Shown here: piece after piece, positions 52,270 to 62,704 of the stretch | How the letters are laid out: each line of letters begins with the position of its first letter | How positions within the stretch are numbered: the first letter of the stretch is position 1 | From: Molanna angustata | Lineage: Eukaryota; Arthropoda; Insecta; Trichoptera; Molannidae | DNA length: 64,000 nt | NCBI GenBank assembly: GCA_963576475.1 | Contig: OY754979.1 | Coordinates: 34,323,778 to 34,387,777, forward strand | Reading direction: 5' to 3' | Program-made: the position numbers and the translations under genes | The notes under the pieces: generated by a model | The model's database searches: none | Told to the model about the DNA's origin: nothing | Seen by the model: the letters and a program-made list of their open reading frames with translations, nothing else

Positions 52270-53040
52270 ACTTGATTAAGACGAAAATTGCATGAAGGAT
52301 AATTTCTTGAGACTTGAGTCTGCAGCCAATAACATGGGTCTAAAGATCAACGCTTCAAAGACAAAATACATGGCAATAAGAAAAGCATCACTGAACTGTA
52401 TAACCGTAAGAAACAAATCAATATCAGTGGGAACCCATCAGCTAGAAGCTGTTAACATTCACATACCTGGGATCTCTTGTTACAGCGGACAACAACACCA
52501 GTGCGGAAATAAGGGCAAGACTTGCCGCGACAAATAGATGCTATTATGGACTGCTAAAGCACTTAAGGTCACGAATTATCTCTTGTAAAACAAAAACCCT
52601 CATTTACAAAACTCTTCTTAGACCGGTCATGACATATGCATCAGAATGCTGGACATTGACTAAGAAGGACGAAAATGCATTGTTGGTGTTCAAAAGGAAA
52701 ATACTTCGCAAAATATTTGGCCCTACCTGTGAAGGAGGATGTTGGAGAATCCTGTTTAACCATGAGCTAGAAATGGCGAACCAAATGTTGTCCAATACAT
52801 CAAAATACAATGTCTATGTTGGAATGGAGGATAGCCGGGTCCCAAAGCAAGTATTGGACACCTGTCCTGAAGGAAGAAGAAGCAGAGGGAGACCTAGGAT
52901 GAGATGGCTGAACGACATCGAAGGAGATATAAGAGTGATCGGACAGACAAATTGGAGGAGACTTGCTGCCGACAGGGCGGAATGGAGGCAGTTACTTGAG
53001 GAGGCCAAGGCCCACACCGGGTTGTAGCGCCATTGCTGAT
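52270..53040 (+). mobile_element. RTE-like LINE C-terminal fragment, frameshifted
   Basis: FLRLESAANNMGLKINASKT (end of RT) runs to about 52460. The frame then changes (FTYLG-type region, KTLIYKTLLRPVMTYASECW) and continues VFKRKILRKIFGPTCEGG, SRVPKQVLDTCPEGRRSRGR, RMRWLNDIEGDIR to the stop at 53025-53027, followed by a GCTGATGATGA tail. A deletion removed part of the conserved GRLRWAGHVVRM-type segment (around 52770). Confidence 0.85.
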
Positions 53041-53205
53041 GATGAACATGTTTTGGATGCAGAAAATGTTAATATTTTCAAGAATAGACTGGACTTTTCT
53101 TTGGACACAGCAAAATAGTTACAACCAATTAATAAAATTCAACAGTTGATAGGCACATCAGCCTTGGCTGCCTGCCTATAAATAAATAATAATAATAATA
53201 AAGAT
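53041..53205 (+). repeat. 3' end of another LINE
   Basis: One frame reads NIFKNRLDFSLDTAK and a stop, then a short UTR with GATAGGCACATCAGCCTTGG and an AAATAAATAATAATAATAA tail. This is the usual C-terminus/3' end pattern of jockey/CR1-group elements. Confidence 0.5.
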
Positions 53206-53479
53206 TTTTTGAACGTTAATATTCGGGAATCAGTAGGGTTGATAGGTAGTATAGAGACCTCCTCAGAGTCTAATCCTTTGATATGTTAAATATCTGGATG
53301 GGTGAACTATTCCCAATTGAAAGCTTGATGATGCGTTTGTTGCATTTTATTTTGTTCTATTAAATAAATTACAATTTACACATTGATCTTCTAATTCTTT
53401 TGAGGAAGTGTATAGGGGTAATAATAATAATTGAAGAGTGTTATTATTTGTAGTGCTTAATCGTTATTAATATAATTAG

Positions 53480-54080
53480 CAAATCGGCCAGGGCCGTAAA
53501 AAATAATTCCCCTAAGAGCCGGGAAATGGAAAATACAAAAGGCAACAAAAACATCTCACATAGTTCAACACTGTGAGGTTCACCTCACATTCTAAAAAAG
53601 GCACTACGTATATCTAGTACCTTTTTGAGGTGAGATGAGACTGATGTGTAGGTATACACCGATGAGTTGTGTTTAACGCACACCTGCGGCTGGTGACTCC
53701 ACTTTTTAGGAAATGCCATGATGGTTTGAATGAATAAATAAATAAACCAAAAGAAAAACCTTTAAAATAATTTAAAACTCAATTAATTAAAAGAATAAGA
53801 TTAAGGATTGAAGGCTAATAAATGAATCATCAATAGGTATTTAACAAATTTCCTAAAATATTTCAATATTATCTTTAATTTCAATCAAAAATATTACAAC
53901 ATATTAAAGATTACAATAATCTATACATTATTTATTATAAGGCACAGTAGAGCTTCAAAAATACAACAGGTTAAATAACATGCATTTTTATGTGATAAGA
54001 GACTGGTGTGTGGTTATACATGCATATGCCATGCTGCAATGTGGGATATGGGGTGATGGTATGAATGAATAGTTACAAAT
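53480..54080 (+). repeat. Two family C short interspersed repeats
   Basis: 53535-53745 and about 53945-54075 share TGTGTAGGTATACAC-, AATGCCATGATGG- and GAATGAATAA-like blocks with each other and with 33.8-34.0 kb. Each ends in GAAT-type simple repeats. The first contains an inverted GTGAGGTTCACCTCAC pair. Confidence 0.5.
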
Positions 54081-54278
54081 AATGCATGTTTCAGGTCTCA
54101 GATAAAAATGTATTATTTATATTTAAACTTCTCTATCACTTTTAAAAATGGAAAAAACATTTAATTTCAGAACTTGTATTTACAGTATTTTTAAAATCGG
54201 TACACCTACACTTTTTAAACAGAAAAATGGAGGTTATTTTAACATTCATCATCTATAAAAATAAAATTACCAGTATAA

Positions 54279-54746
54279 GTGTACATTAGGGATGTCCGAT
54301 ATATATCGATATATCGTAAATATCGATGTTTTTGATTCGATATATCGAATCGATCCGATGTTTTGGAATGTCATTCGATATATCGAAACATCGATGTTTT
54401 TGATTCGATATATCGAATCCTTTCGGTGTCCTGGAATGCCATTCGATACATCGATGTTTTATTTTGAAATATTGAATCAATTCAATCGATCGGAACCTTT
54501 GACGGCAAATTAAATAATTTTTTCGGCGGGTGGGACTAAAAAAAAAAAAAAGGTCACCAAATAAATTTTGAGAGGAAATTAATTTTATCATTGGCGGCCG
54601 GACATATCGAATTTTATTTGATTCGATACATCGGATGATATCGATATTTTCATTCGATATATCGAAAAACATCGATGTATGTTTTCGATATAAAAATCGA
54701 TTTAAAATATCGATATATTTTCAAAGTGGACACCCCTAGTGTACAT
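54279..54746. mobile_element. hAT-type MITE made of ATCGATATATCGAT-like sequence
   Basis: Element 54287-54738 (452 bp) is flanked by exact 8-bp duplications GTGTACAT (54279-54286 and 54739-54746). The left end is TAGGGATGTCC and the inverse of the right end is TAGGGGTGTCC, the classic hAT-type terminus apart from the first base. Almost all of the interior is runs of ATCGAT/ATATCG palindromic words, except a short unique centre (about 54500-54600) with a poly-A run. No transposase. Confidence 0.88.
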
Positions 54747-55470
54747 GAAAAACAGTAAACATTAGTATGGACTAAATAATGCAAGTAAACATAGACAATT
54801 CAGAGGTGAAAAAAAATATACATTCTTTTTTAGATATATTTTAGTGATGTTCAATAGAAGTTTCAAATTATTACAGTATGAGGTAATGAATTATTACAAA
54901 AATTATAACCAATTATAAAATAGCAACATAAAATTGCCTTAATAGATTGAAAGGAATTACCTTGTAACAATAAACTTGTCTTTGTGAACGGGAAATATTC
55001 AAAATATAGTAAATTTCAGGGTTTATTTGTATAGAAAATACTTAATTCCACATATTTTTTAACTGCAAAACGGCCCTTTCACAATTTTAATTTTAACAGT
55101 GGGACAATAGGTAGGTACATTTCTCGCAGAATCAAAGAGAACGAAGCATGTGACAAGTCGAACAAATCGTTCTTAATAGGAATTATAATCTTAATAAAAG
55201 TAAAAATTAAATGAATTAAAACGAGAAACAACATCATTTCCCATCACTGTGTCAAGGTTACGTCTTCCAGCTCATCAATCAATTCGACACGCGTATTGAT
55301 TTAATCCGATACGTTTAATCCATTAACAACCTCAATAATCCATTTACTATTACAATGTACATATTCGCGTCAAAACAAATTTTGTACAATTGTTAATATC
55401 ACACATTTGGCCGAAATAAAACCGTTTTCTCGGGATGGAATACATTTGAAAAAAATCACACAAAACTCAC

Positions 55471-55560
55471 AGATGTTAGCAGCAGCAGCGTAACGAACAC
55501 TTGTTAAATAACTGGAAGAATTGTATAGTTATATTTTTAATACAAAAATTTACTTAAATA
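55471..55560 (-). other. TMEM165: Probable non-coding first exon of TMEM165 (5' end approximate)
   Basis: The minus strand has a strong donor, AACATCT|GTGAGTTTTG, with the exon ending at 55471. The coding exon at 49127 needs an upstream donor, and no better candidate was seen. The upper boundary (transcription start) is a guess. It is not translated: the ATG of exon 1 lies after the splice. Confidence 0.5.
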
Positions 55561-55813
55561 AATCCGCGCGGCACATCTTGTCAAAAAAGTGACATCGATG
55601 ACGTACGAAAAACAGAATTGCAAATTTATTGCCAGTAACTATTATTAAATTAACTTTTAAATCCATTTTATTTTAGGGTAATTTTAATTTTAACACAGGC
55701 AGTATTATTATTTTGAGGTTATGTTTATGTCACTAATGTCATATTGACATGTGAATATGTGAGCTCGTGTTCAAAGTGAATTTCGTTTGACGATATTTAT
55801 AAATTAAATTAAC
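55472..55813. promoter_or_regulatory. Shared head-to-head promoter region of TMEM165 and DDX24
   Basis: The interval between the TMEM165 first-exon donor and the DDX24 ATG is only about 340 bp and must hold both transcription starts. It contains CATCGATGACGTACG (a CRE-like TGACGT with flanking ATCGAT) at about 55592, but no obvious TATA box on either strand. Confidence 0.5.
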
Positions 55814-55966
55814 ATGGATTTAGATAAATTAAGATGGAAAACTGTCGGGTTCGAAGATATCGGAGCTTCAGTGTTCAACGCCAATTTTGAAGGTTTAATA
55901 GGAATAGAGGAATGCTCAGATTATGGTGTTGTTTCTAAAAGAAAATCGAAAAAGAAAATTTTAAAA
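55814..55966 (+). CDS. DDX24: DDX24 exon 1
   Basis: ATG at 55814, 51 codons, donor AAA|GTTAGT, phase 0. It encodes the conserved N-terminus ([17 protein letters not shown]) and a basic [10 protein letters not shown] stretch that may act as a nuclear signal. Confidence 0.88.
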
Positions 55967-58900
55967 GTTAGTTGTGTTTTTATTTATAAAATCTTAAAAT
56001 ACAGTGTTCAATTCAAAATATGTGTTTCTTAATTAGATTTAACTTTTTGATCGTCAGTTCTTGATGGAATTCCATTTAAATTAATTTATATATAAATTAA
56101 TGTGTTCCATTTAAATTAATTTATATATATAAATTAATGTGTTTCTTATACAGGGAATCATAAAGATACATACATACATACCATCACGCCATGTCCCTTG
56201 CGGGGTAGGCAGAGAGAACCGAACGCCACATTTTTCTATCCTGGCACGCATCCCTCGCCTCGTCCACATTATCTGTTATATAAAGAATCGAAATCGAAAT
56301 CGAATAAAGTTGCTTATCTGTTATATAAAGAATCGAAACATTTTCACTCTAAAGATAGCCTGACACGAAGGAATGCCCCATGTCCTGTTCTAAGTCATTA
56401 AAATGTCAGCTTAAAACTTGACATGATGTAATTCTATTTTTTAGTAATTCGTCGCAAATTCTTCTGGAATTTGAAGTAGATATCGACCAAGAAAGATATA
56501 GCATGACCATGATTGCATGATTATGGTCGCGTTCTAAATCAGAGTGAATCGCTCTACCGGTGCGACCTGAAGTTGCAAAGAGAGCGACATTTGGGCGATG
56601 TTTAATCCGAACGGCACTGAGCGATGTTGGGGTGACTTAAAATTACGCGGGCGCGGGAAATTTAAAATTACAATGTTGGTGTTACTTTAGTTGTGTCATT
56701 TTGGTCAAAAATTATAATAAAATAGTGGTTGTATCATTTGTTTTGGTGTTTATCGGATGTTTTCATTATAATAACGAGAGAATAATTTATTAATTATTAA
56801 TTTTAAAAGTATTAAACGTGTTGTGACTAGTGATTCGTATTATTTCTAAGTATTTACGATTTTTTCTTGTGTGTGCATAGTTTTCACGAGCTTTTCGAGT
56901 TTTGGGCATTCAAAAATTGTTTATTTCCCTTAAAATGATAACCACTCATTTAAAAATGCATTATTTTCATAAAACAAAATACACTTACTGTTGATGTTTA
57001 CCATTAAATAATGGCCTTCCACATTTTTTTGTGGTTGACCATTATTATCCATCATAAATTTGTATGAATTCATATTCATTGAATTTACTTATGTAAATTA
57101 TACATTTACTGTTGATGTTTTCCATCAAATAATGGCCTTCCACATTTCTTTGTAGTTGACCATTATTATCTATGATAAATTTGTATGAATTTATATCAAT
57201 TGAATATCTTTTTGTAAATTATAATAAAATAAATTATATTAAAAATACAAATAAAACCGACTAAAATCATACCAAACTAAAAGTCCTGACGACTATGTGA
57301 CAAAAATAAAAATTTCCGCCAAGTAAAATGTCACTTTGACTATGCGAAAATTCATAATTCCCGCCAAAAAATTTAAAAATTTGACAAGAGCGACATTCAC
57401 CCTACTATTTCATCGAGCGACTTTGGCGACATTGGTGCGAGTCAACCGTGATTCCGAACGGGCAGAGTGAATCGCCGCGCGAATCGCTCGATGAATTCCG
57501 AACGCTTAGGATGACGCTCTAACATCGCCGAGCGTCTTTCCGAACGCTACCCAGGGCATTTTGACTGACAAAATAACAATAATGTGCAAGTTAAAGTATA
57601 CATGGATGTCTGCCTGAATAGTGTGTGATTCGGTTTTCTCTATCTTCCCCATTAATAACGCTGTATTATGGTGTATATGTTTGTAAGTTGTTTTAGACTA
57701 ATCTTTATTATTATTATTTTTGTTTTAGGAAAAAGGAGTGAAACGAAAAAGTGACGAAAAACCAGTCAAAAGACCACCCAAAAAATTAAAAAATAATTCA
57801 TTTGGTGATTTCGAAGTCGAAAACATTGAATCTAATACCTCTCTGTCACCTTCAAAAGTCAAAAATAGCAATAAAGAAAACAAGATAAATGAAAAGATCG
57901 ATAAAACTAATAAAAAAGATAACAATACAATTAGAAATAAAACTGAAAAAGGTATAAGTAACATTCCTAAAGAAGCTAAAACTAAAAGCAGTGTTACTTC
58001 TACAAAAAAAATTGTCAACAATGTATCTGAGAAAAAATCAAATGCTGCCACTAAATCTGAAAAAATATCAAATGTCGCCACTAAATCTGAAAAAAAATCA
58101 AATGCGGCCACTAAATCTGAAAAAATATCAAATGTCACTACTAAATCTGAGAAAAAATCAAATGCTGCCACTAAATCTGAAAAAATATCAAATGTCGCCA
58201 CTAAATCTGAAAAAAAATCAAATGTCACCACTAAATCAGAAAAAAAGAAGGCAAAGAATAAAAGAAAAAGGGATAGAATAAAGTTAAGCAAACAAAATTG
58301 TAATGATGATGAAAATGAAACAAATGATGTCAAACAACCAGAGAATGAAGACGATGATGAAGATGACGATGATGTTGAAGATAACCCTCGCAGTGTGTCA
58401 TTAAAAGAAATGCATTCGTGGTCCGCATTCAATCTACCTGAAATAATAGTAAAGGGTCTGGCTCATCAGGGTTTCAAAACTCCAACCACAATACAAGAAT
58501 TGACACTTCCTGCAGCTCTGTTTGGTAAGTTTCTTATCAACCTGATTGGAGTCCTCCAGCAATACCTCAAGCAAAATGATTTAGAGTTGTCATTGTTGAG
58601 ATTTTTTCTATAAAAACATTTATAAACAATACCCAAAAGACTGTAATGACAAACTGACAAAACAAACATGTTTTTTTCATTGTTATACTTTCCAAAATAT
58701 ACCCTGTCATACCAATAACAATAGCAAATGAATTTCTTTTCAATGAATTTGTAATATAGTTTACTGAAGAAAATATCTTTGAAATACTTCATAGCTGGTA
58801 TTCTTTTATACATTCTTCAATTCCTTCCCACAATTTCTCGTTTTTTGTAGTCATTTTTACTTTCTGTGCACTTGATCGTAAATAAATATGCTATTTTAAT

Positions 58901-60516
58901 GGTTTTATATTTGGAAGTGGTTTACAATTCTTAAAAATATGTATATAGGGAGATTGGAAAAAGTTAGATACTAAACACAGACCTCCCATCACCTCTCCAC
59001 TTCTATCCCTTTTGATAAAAAACCCACCCCCTGCCTTCTCACCATACCCTCCACTGCCACGCATAACATAGACTTTGAACTAGTTTAAGTGACAACACTG
59101 CTGAAGATGGACGACAGTCCAAAAAGGTTTCAACAGTTGATTTGTCAAAATTTGGTAGAAGTGAAACTGAATATTCTTGAATATTTGGTCATTGTAAATA
59201 ATGTATACGGGGATATATTTCAATAATCACTAATACTTAATTTGTTTTTTTAATGTTTAGTATGACTCTCATGACTTTTTGATATTTTAGGTAGACGAGA
59301 CATTCTCGGAGCCGCTGAAACTGGAAGCGGAAAAACTCTAGCATTCGGTTTACCAATTCTTAATGGAATTCTAAGACTGAAAGAAGCAGCCCTTAAGGGA
59401 GAAAAAGACTCTTCTATCAAAGTAAAATCTAATCCACAAGCAACGGCATTCGTCAATGAACAGGCAAAAATAATCAACTATAACAAACTCACCAAAGATG
59501 AACGCAAAACACTTATGCAAAAAATCAAAGGAAAATCAGTCAAGAAAAGAAAGAGGGTTTTTAAAAAAGACTCTGAAGATGAATCGGATGATGATGATAG
59601 CGAAATCATGGATGATAGTTCAGATGAGGATGTTTCAGAATCTGACGATGAAGAAATGTCAGTAGATGATGAACCGGATAAAGAACCAGAATCAAATGAT
59701 GATGATTCCGAAGATGATGAAAAAATAGATCCAAATGAGTTGGCTATTTTGAAAGATGCTGTTGTAGATGATCAGACGGAAAGTGAAGTGGAAAATGTAG
59801 ATGAAGACCAATCCGAAGATACAGATTTTGATGAACGAGAAGAACAAGTAGAAGGCGTTAATGAGAAGGGTATCTTAACATTTAATCTGTCTACTGCATG
59901 AAAATTCTGCTGCCCTATTTTCTTTGTACTCAATTTCGAAATCCATACACAGTAAATAGGATCTTTTAGAATATGAAGAGAGAGAAATTCAACATGGATG
60001 ATATCTCAAGATATTAATTTTCTCTTAGCAAAAGTTGAACGATACTGCAGTTTGCACCTTTTTTTGTATTCATTAATATCAACTAAGAACAGTGAGGTTT
60101 ACAGAGGATCCCACCTACCGAGGATGTCAAATGGCCAGATGTACATATTAAGAACCAGGAACATGGGGACCTTCAGATCAGCAAGATTATTTGTTCATAC
60201 AAAAGACAAATTTGGTATTGAGATCATAAATGTTTGCGAAGCAGAAGCAATGTCTCATTCTTAGTATACTACAATTATATTGTTTTTATTTGGAACTGTT
60301 TAGTGTTAACCAATAATCTTCGGTTTTCTTTATTTGTATTGCCTTTTTCAGGTATTGGTTGTGTGAAAGTGATTGACAATTTGTCATCAATGGACTTGCC
60401 TGTACCAATAAATCCCAGGAAGGACATGAAGCCACTGTACGCACTCATCCTGACACCAACAAGAGAACTGGCCATACAAGTCAAGAACCATCTTGTAGCT
60501 GCGGCTAAATTCACAG
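55814..60516 (+). CDS. DDX24: ATP-dependent RNA helicase DDX24 (5' part; continues past window)
   Basis: DDX24 is a nucleolar DEAD-box helicase linked to ribosome biogenesis. Exons present are 55814-55966, 57729-58524, 59291-59869 and 60352-60516 (GT-AG introns, phases 0, 1, 1, then out in phase 1). They join to 564 complete codons. Visible in order: N-terminal [16 protein letters not shown]; a long basic, low-complexity segment; the Q-motif region ([32 protein letters not shown]); motif [16 protein letters not shown] (about 324-338); a strongly acidic insert; and motif Ia [11 protein letters not shown] (about 543-553). The long acidic insert between motifs I and Ia is a hallmark of DDX24 rather than other DEAD-box proteins. 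The DEAD, SAT and C-terminal helicase motifs must lie beyond 64000. Start codon: the only ATG preceding conserved sequence. Confidence 0.92.
56078..56265 (+). repeat. Small duplication and dispersed-repeat fragment in DDX24 intron 1
   Basis: A unit of about 37-bp (TTAATTTATATATAAATTAA) is duplicated at 56078-56150. The following 56165-56265 block (CATACCATCACGCCATGTCC, CTTGCGGGGTAGGCAGAGAG) is a dispersed repeat with decayed relatives near 12.03 and 47.93 kb. Confidence 0.5.
56500..57570 (+). repeat. Inverted-repeat DNA element in DDX24 intron 1
   Basis: Both ends are GC-rich with many GCGAC, CGCTC and GAACGC words in opposing orientation (left GCGTTCTAAATCAGAGTGAA; inverse of right GCGTTCGGAA and GCGATTCACTCTGCC). 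The AT-rich centre holds a tandem duplication of about 125 bp (about 56985-57215) around AATGGCCTTCCACATTT. It is related to the 4.3 kb element. No ORF; class unknown. Confidence 0.45.
57729..58524 (+). CDS. DDX24: DDX24 exon 2
   Basis: Acceptor TTGTTTTAG, donor G|GTAAGT, in at phase 0 and out at phase 1. It encodes the Lys/Ser-rich N-terminal extension, seven tandem 10-residue repeats (58026-58235), an acidic run ([10 protein letters not shown]) and the Q-motif region of the helicase. Confidence 0.92.
58026..58235 (+). repeat. DDX24: Coding minisatellite: seven 30-bp repeats in DDX24
   Basis: Seven 10-residue units of the form SEK(K/I)SN(A/V)(A/T)TK with K and I alternating, so the true period is 20 residues. 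The array lies in the disordered basic tail, where length variation would be tolerated. Confidence 0.9.
58940..59210 (+). repeat. C-rich tract and hairpin-signature repeat in DDX24 intron 2
   Basis: A pyrimidine/C-rich tract (CCTCCCATCACCTCTCCACT, ACCCACCCCCTGCC) is followed by CTGCTGAAGATGGACGACAG and TCCAAAAAGGTTTCAAC. This is the same order (C-rich, GAAGATGG stem, GAAAC-like end) as other copies in the window. Possibly a Penelope-like 3' end; tentative. Confidence 0.4.
59291..59869 (+). CDS. DDX24: DDX24 exon 3 (motif I and acidic insert)
   Basis: Acceptor GATATTTTAG, donor G|GTATCT, in and out at phase 1. It starts with [18 protein letters not shown] (Walker A). It then encodes the DDX24-specific insert: a basic [14 protein letters not shown] patch and about 110 residues very rich in Asp/Glu. 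Read-through past the donor soon meets a stop. Confidence 0.93.
60352..60516 (+). CDS. DDX24: DDX24 exon 4 (motif Ia)
   Basis: Acceptor GCCTTTTTCAG, donor G|GTGAAC. It encodes [20 protein letters not shown] then [19 protein letters not shown], motif Ia. It ends in phase 1; the next exon is outside the window. Confidence 0.92.
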
Positions 60517-60564
60517 GTGAACATTTCTGTTTTCATTATAAATTCTATTATATTTAATTACTAT

Positions 60565-60900
60565 CAGTGTTATATATAAACGGGTGGTTCAAATATTGAA
60601 CAACGTCACTAAATATCATTGAATATGTCACTTTTCTTATTTATAAAAATGGATCAAGAGTTGAACCGTGATTCAATTCAAATGTCAAATTGAACCAGCG
60701 ACGGGTGTAGAACACTGGTTCGAATTGCTATTTCAAATTTTTCATGTAGTTATGATCCATTTAAATAGTTTCGATAGGCCTTTTTTACCATAAGGTATGA
60801 GAAAAAACATATAAAAAGCGATTTAATCCATTAGAATTATTGATTTACATTGAATGCAAACAAAAATATTGAAAGATTTCTAATAAAAAACTTTTGGTAC
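60565..60900 (+). repeat. Reduced copy of the GAACC/GGTTC element
   Basis: It matches the reverse complement of the element at 24.5-30.9 kb along both of its halves, but without the LINE and with internal deletion. It therefore shows the empty site of the LINE insertion (GAACACTGGTTCGAA). Confidence 0.6.
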
Positions 60901-61069
60901 AAATTAATTTTGTTTCAACCACTTTGAGTAACTTATAGTCTACTATTATTTATTACTAGCTTTTATGTCCCACCGTTGGCCAAGAATGTAATATTGTGAA
61001 GGAAAAAGCAATCGTTTTTATAATATTGTCACCCAATTATTTTGCAAAATCGGACTATGAAAAGTGGTT

Positions 61070-62540
61070 TGAAATATGATTGAATTTGATTGTAAAATGT
61101 TCAAGTGATGGCCACAACCCATTATTTTTTATAAAGTGTGAATGAAGTATAATATACAAAATTTCTGCACGCATGGACTATGCGAAATGGTTTTAAATAT
61201 GACAGTTTATCAACGTTTTAAAGAGATTGGTTTGGCCACAACCCCCATTTTTAAATATTATCATCGAAATAAATTTTAATATGTACCTATTGAAAATTTA
61301 GTAATTTTGGATGTTGGGATGTGGTTAAAATTTGATTAAACAAATGTACTGAATAGATCTAGTGTTGGTCACATCATAATATTCGTTTTTATATTTTTGC
61401 ATCGAGTGTGCATTATATTTTTGCACAATAAGACTAATAGACTTAAAATTGACACAAAAGTCTACATTAACGAAGAAGAAGAAGACTTAAACTATGGTAA
61501 GTAGTTTTTAATTTGAATATAAAAGTTGTGAAGAGTTCAGTAATGGCCACAACCCCCATTCTTTAAATATTGTCAACTAAATCAAATGTGTAGGTGTTGA
61601 AAATTATTCAAAATAGGATGATATAAATGGTTTAAATTTGATTAAACAAAAGTATTGAAAATATTCTAGTGCAGGTTACATCGTCACATCCCACAATCCA
61701 TTCGTTTTTACATATGTATTTTCATCAAGTATGCATATCGTTAAATGTTTCTGCACAATAGACTATTAGACTTAAAACTAACCCAAAAGTCTAAATAAAA
61801 AAGAGAAGGATAAGTATAAGACTATACGAAATAGTTTGTATAAAAAACTATCCCAATGGTCTACGTAAAATAAGTTAAAATACATAAAATAGAAGAATAA
61901 GACTATTGGAAATAGATTGTATGAAAACAAACCAAAAGGTCTTCATAAAAGAAGAAGAAGATTAATCTATAGGAAATAGTTTGTATAAAATTCACCCAAG
62001 TTCTACATAAAATAAGAAAACGAAGAAAAAGACTAAAGGAATTAGTTTGTGTAAAAACTGACTACATAAGTAAGATCTACATAAAAAAAGATGAATTAGA
62101 CAATAGGAAATAGTATGTATAAAAGCTCACCCAAAGGTCTACAAAAAAGAAGAAGAAGAAGAATTAGACTATTGGAAATAGTTTGTATAAAAACTGACCA
62201 AAGGTCTACATAAAAGAAGATGAATTAGACTATAGGAAATAGTTAATATAAAAACTGATTCAAAGGTCTATATTAAAGAATAATAATTAAACTATAGAAA
62301 AAGTTTGTATAAAAACTCACCTTTGGTCTACATAAAAGAAAAAGAAATTAATAAGACTGTTGGAAATAGTTTGTATTAAAACTACCCCAAAAGTCTACGT
62401 AAATGAAGAAGAAGAATAATTAGACTATAGGAAATAATTTTTATAAAAACTTACCCAAATGTATACATAAAAGAAGAAGATGAATTAGACTATAGGAAAT
62501 AGTTTGTATAAAAACTGTCCTAAAGGTCTACATAAAATTA
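61070..62540 (+). repeat. Degenerate tandem array in DDX24 intron 4
   Basis: From about 61430 a unit of about 70-80 bp recurs (GGTCTACATAAAAGAAGAAG, ATTAGACTATAGGAAATAGT, TTGTATAAAAACT) some 13-15 times with heavy divergence and varying (GAA)n length. The start of the region holds longer units with TTGGCCACAACCCCCATT. Confidence 0.75.
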
Positions 62541-62559
62541 AGAAGAAAAAGAAAAAGAC

Positions 62560-62700
62560 CCGTCGCTTCAGACCCTTCAGTACCTCCCGTCGCTTCAGAC
62601 CCTTCAGTACCTCCCGTCCCTTCAGGCCCTTCAGTACCTCCCGTCCCTTCAATCCCTCATTACGTCCCTTCCCTTCATTATATCCCGTCCCTTCAGTCGG
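62560..62700 (+). repeat. Pyrimidine-rich tandem repeat, about 27-30 bp
   Basis: Four to five copies of CTTCAGACCCTTCAGTACCT with CCCGTCGC or CCCGTCCC between them; strong strand asymmetry (C/T-rich plus strand). Confidence 0.85.
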
Positions 62701-62704
62701 TTAA

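Noticed and set aside
57725..58432. Minus-strand Phe/Asp-rich 235-residue frame
   Set aside because: Antisense of the DDX24 exon 2 coding minisatellite and low-complexity sequence.
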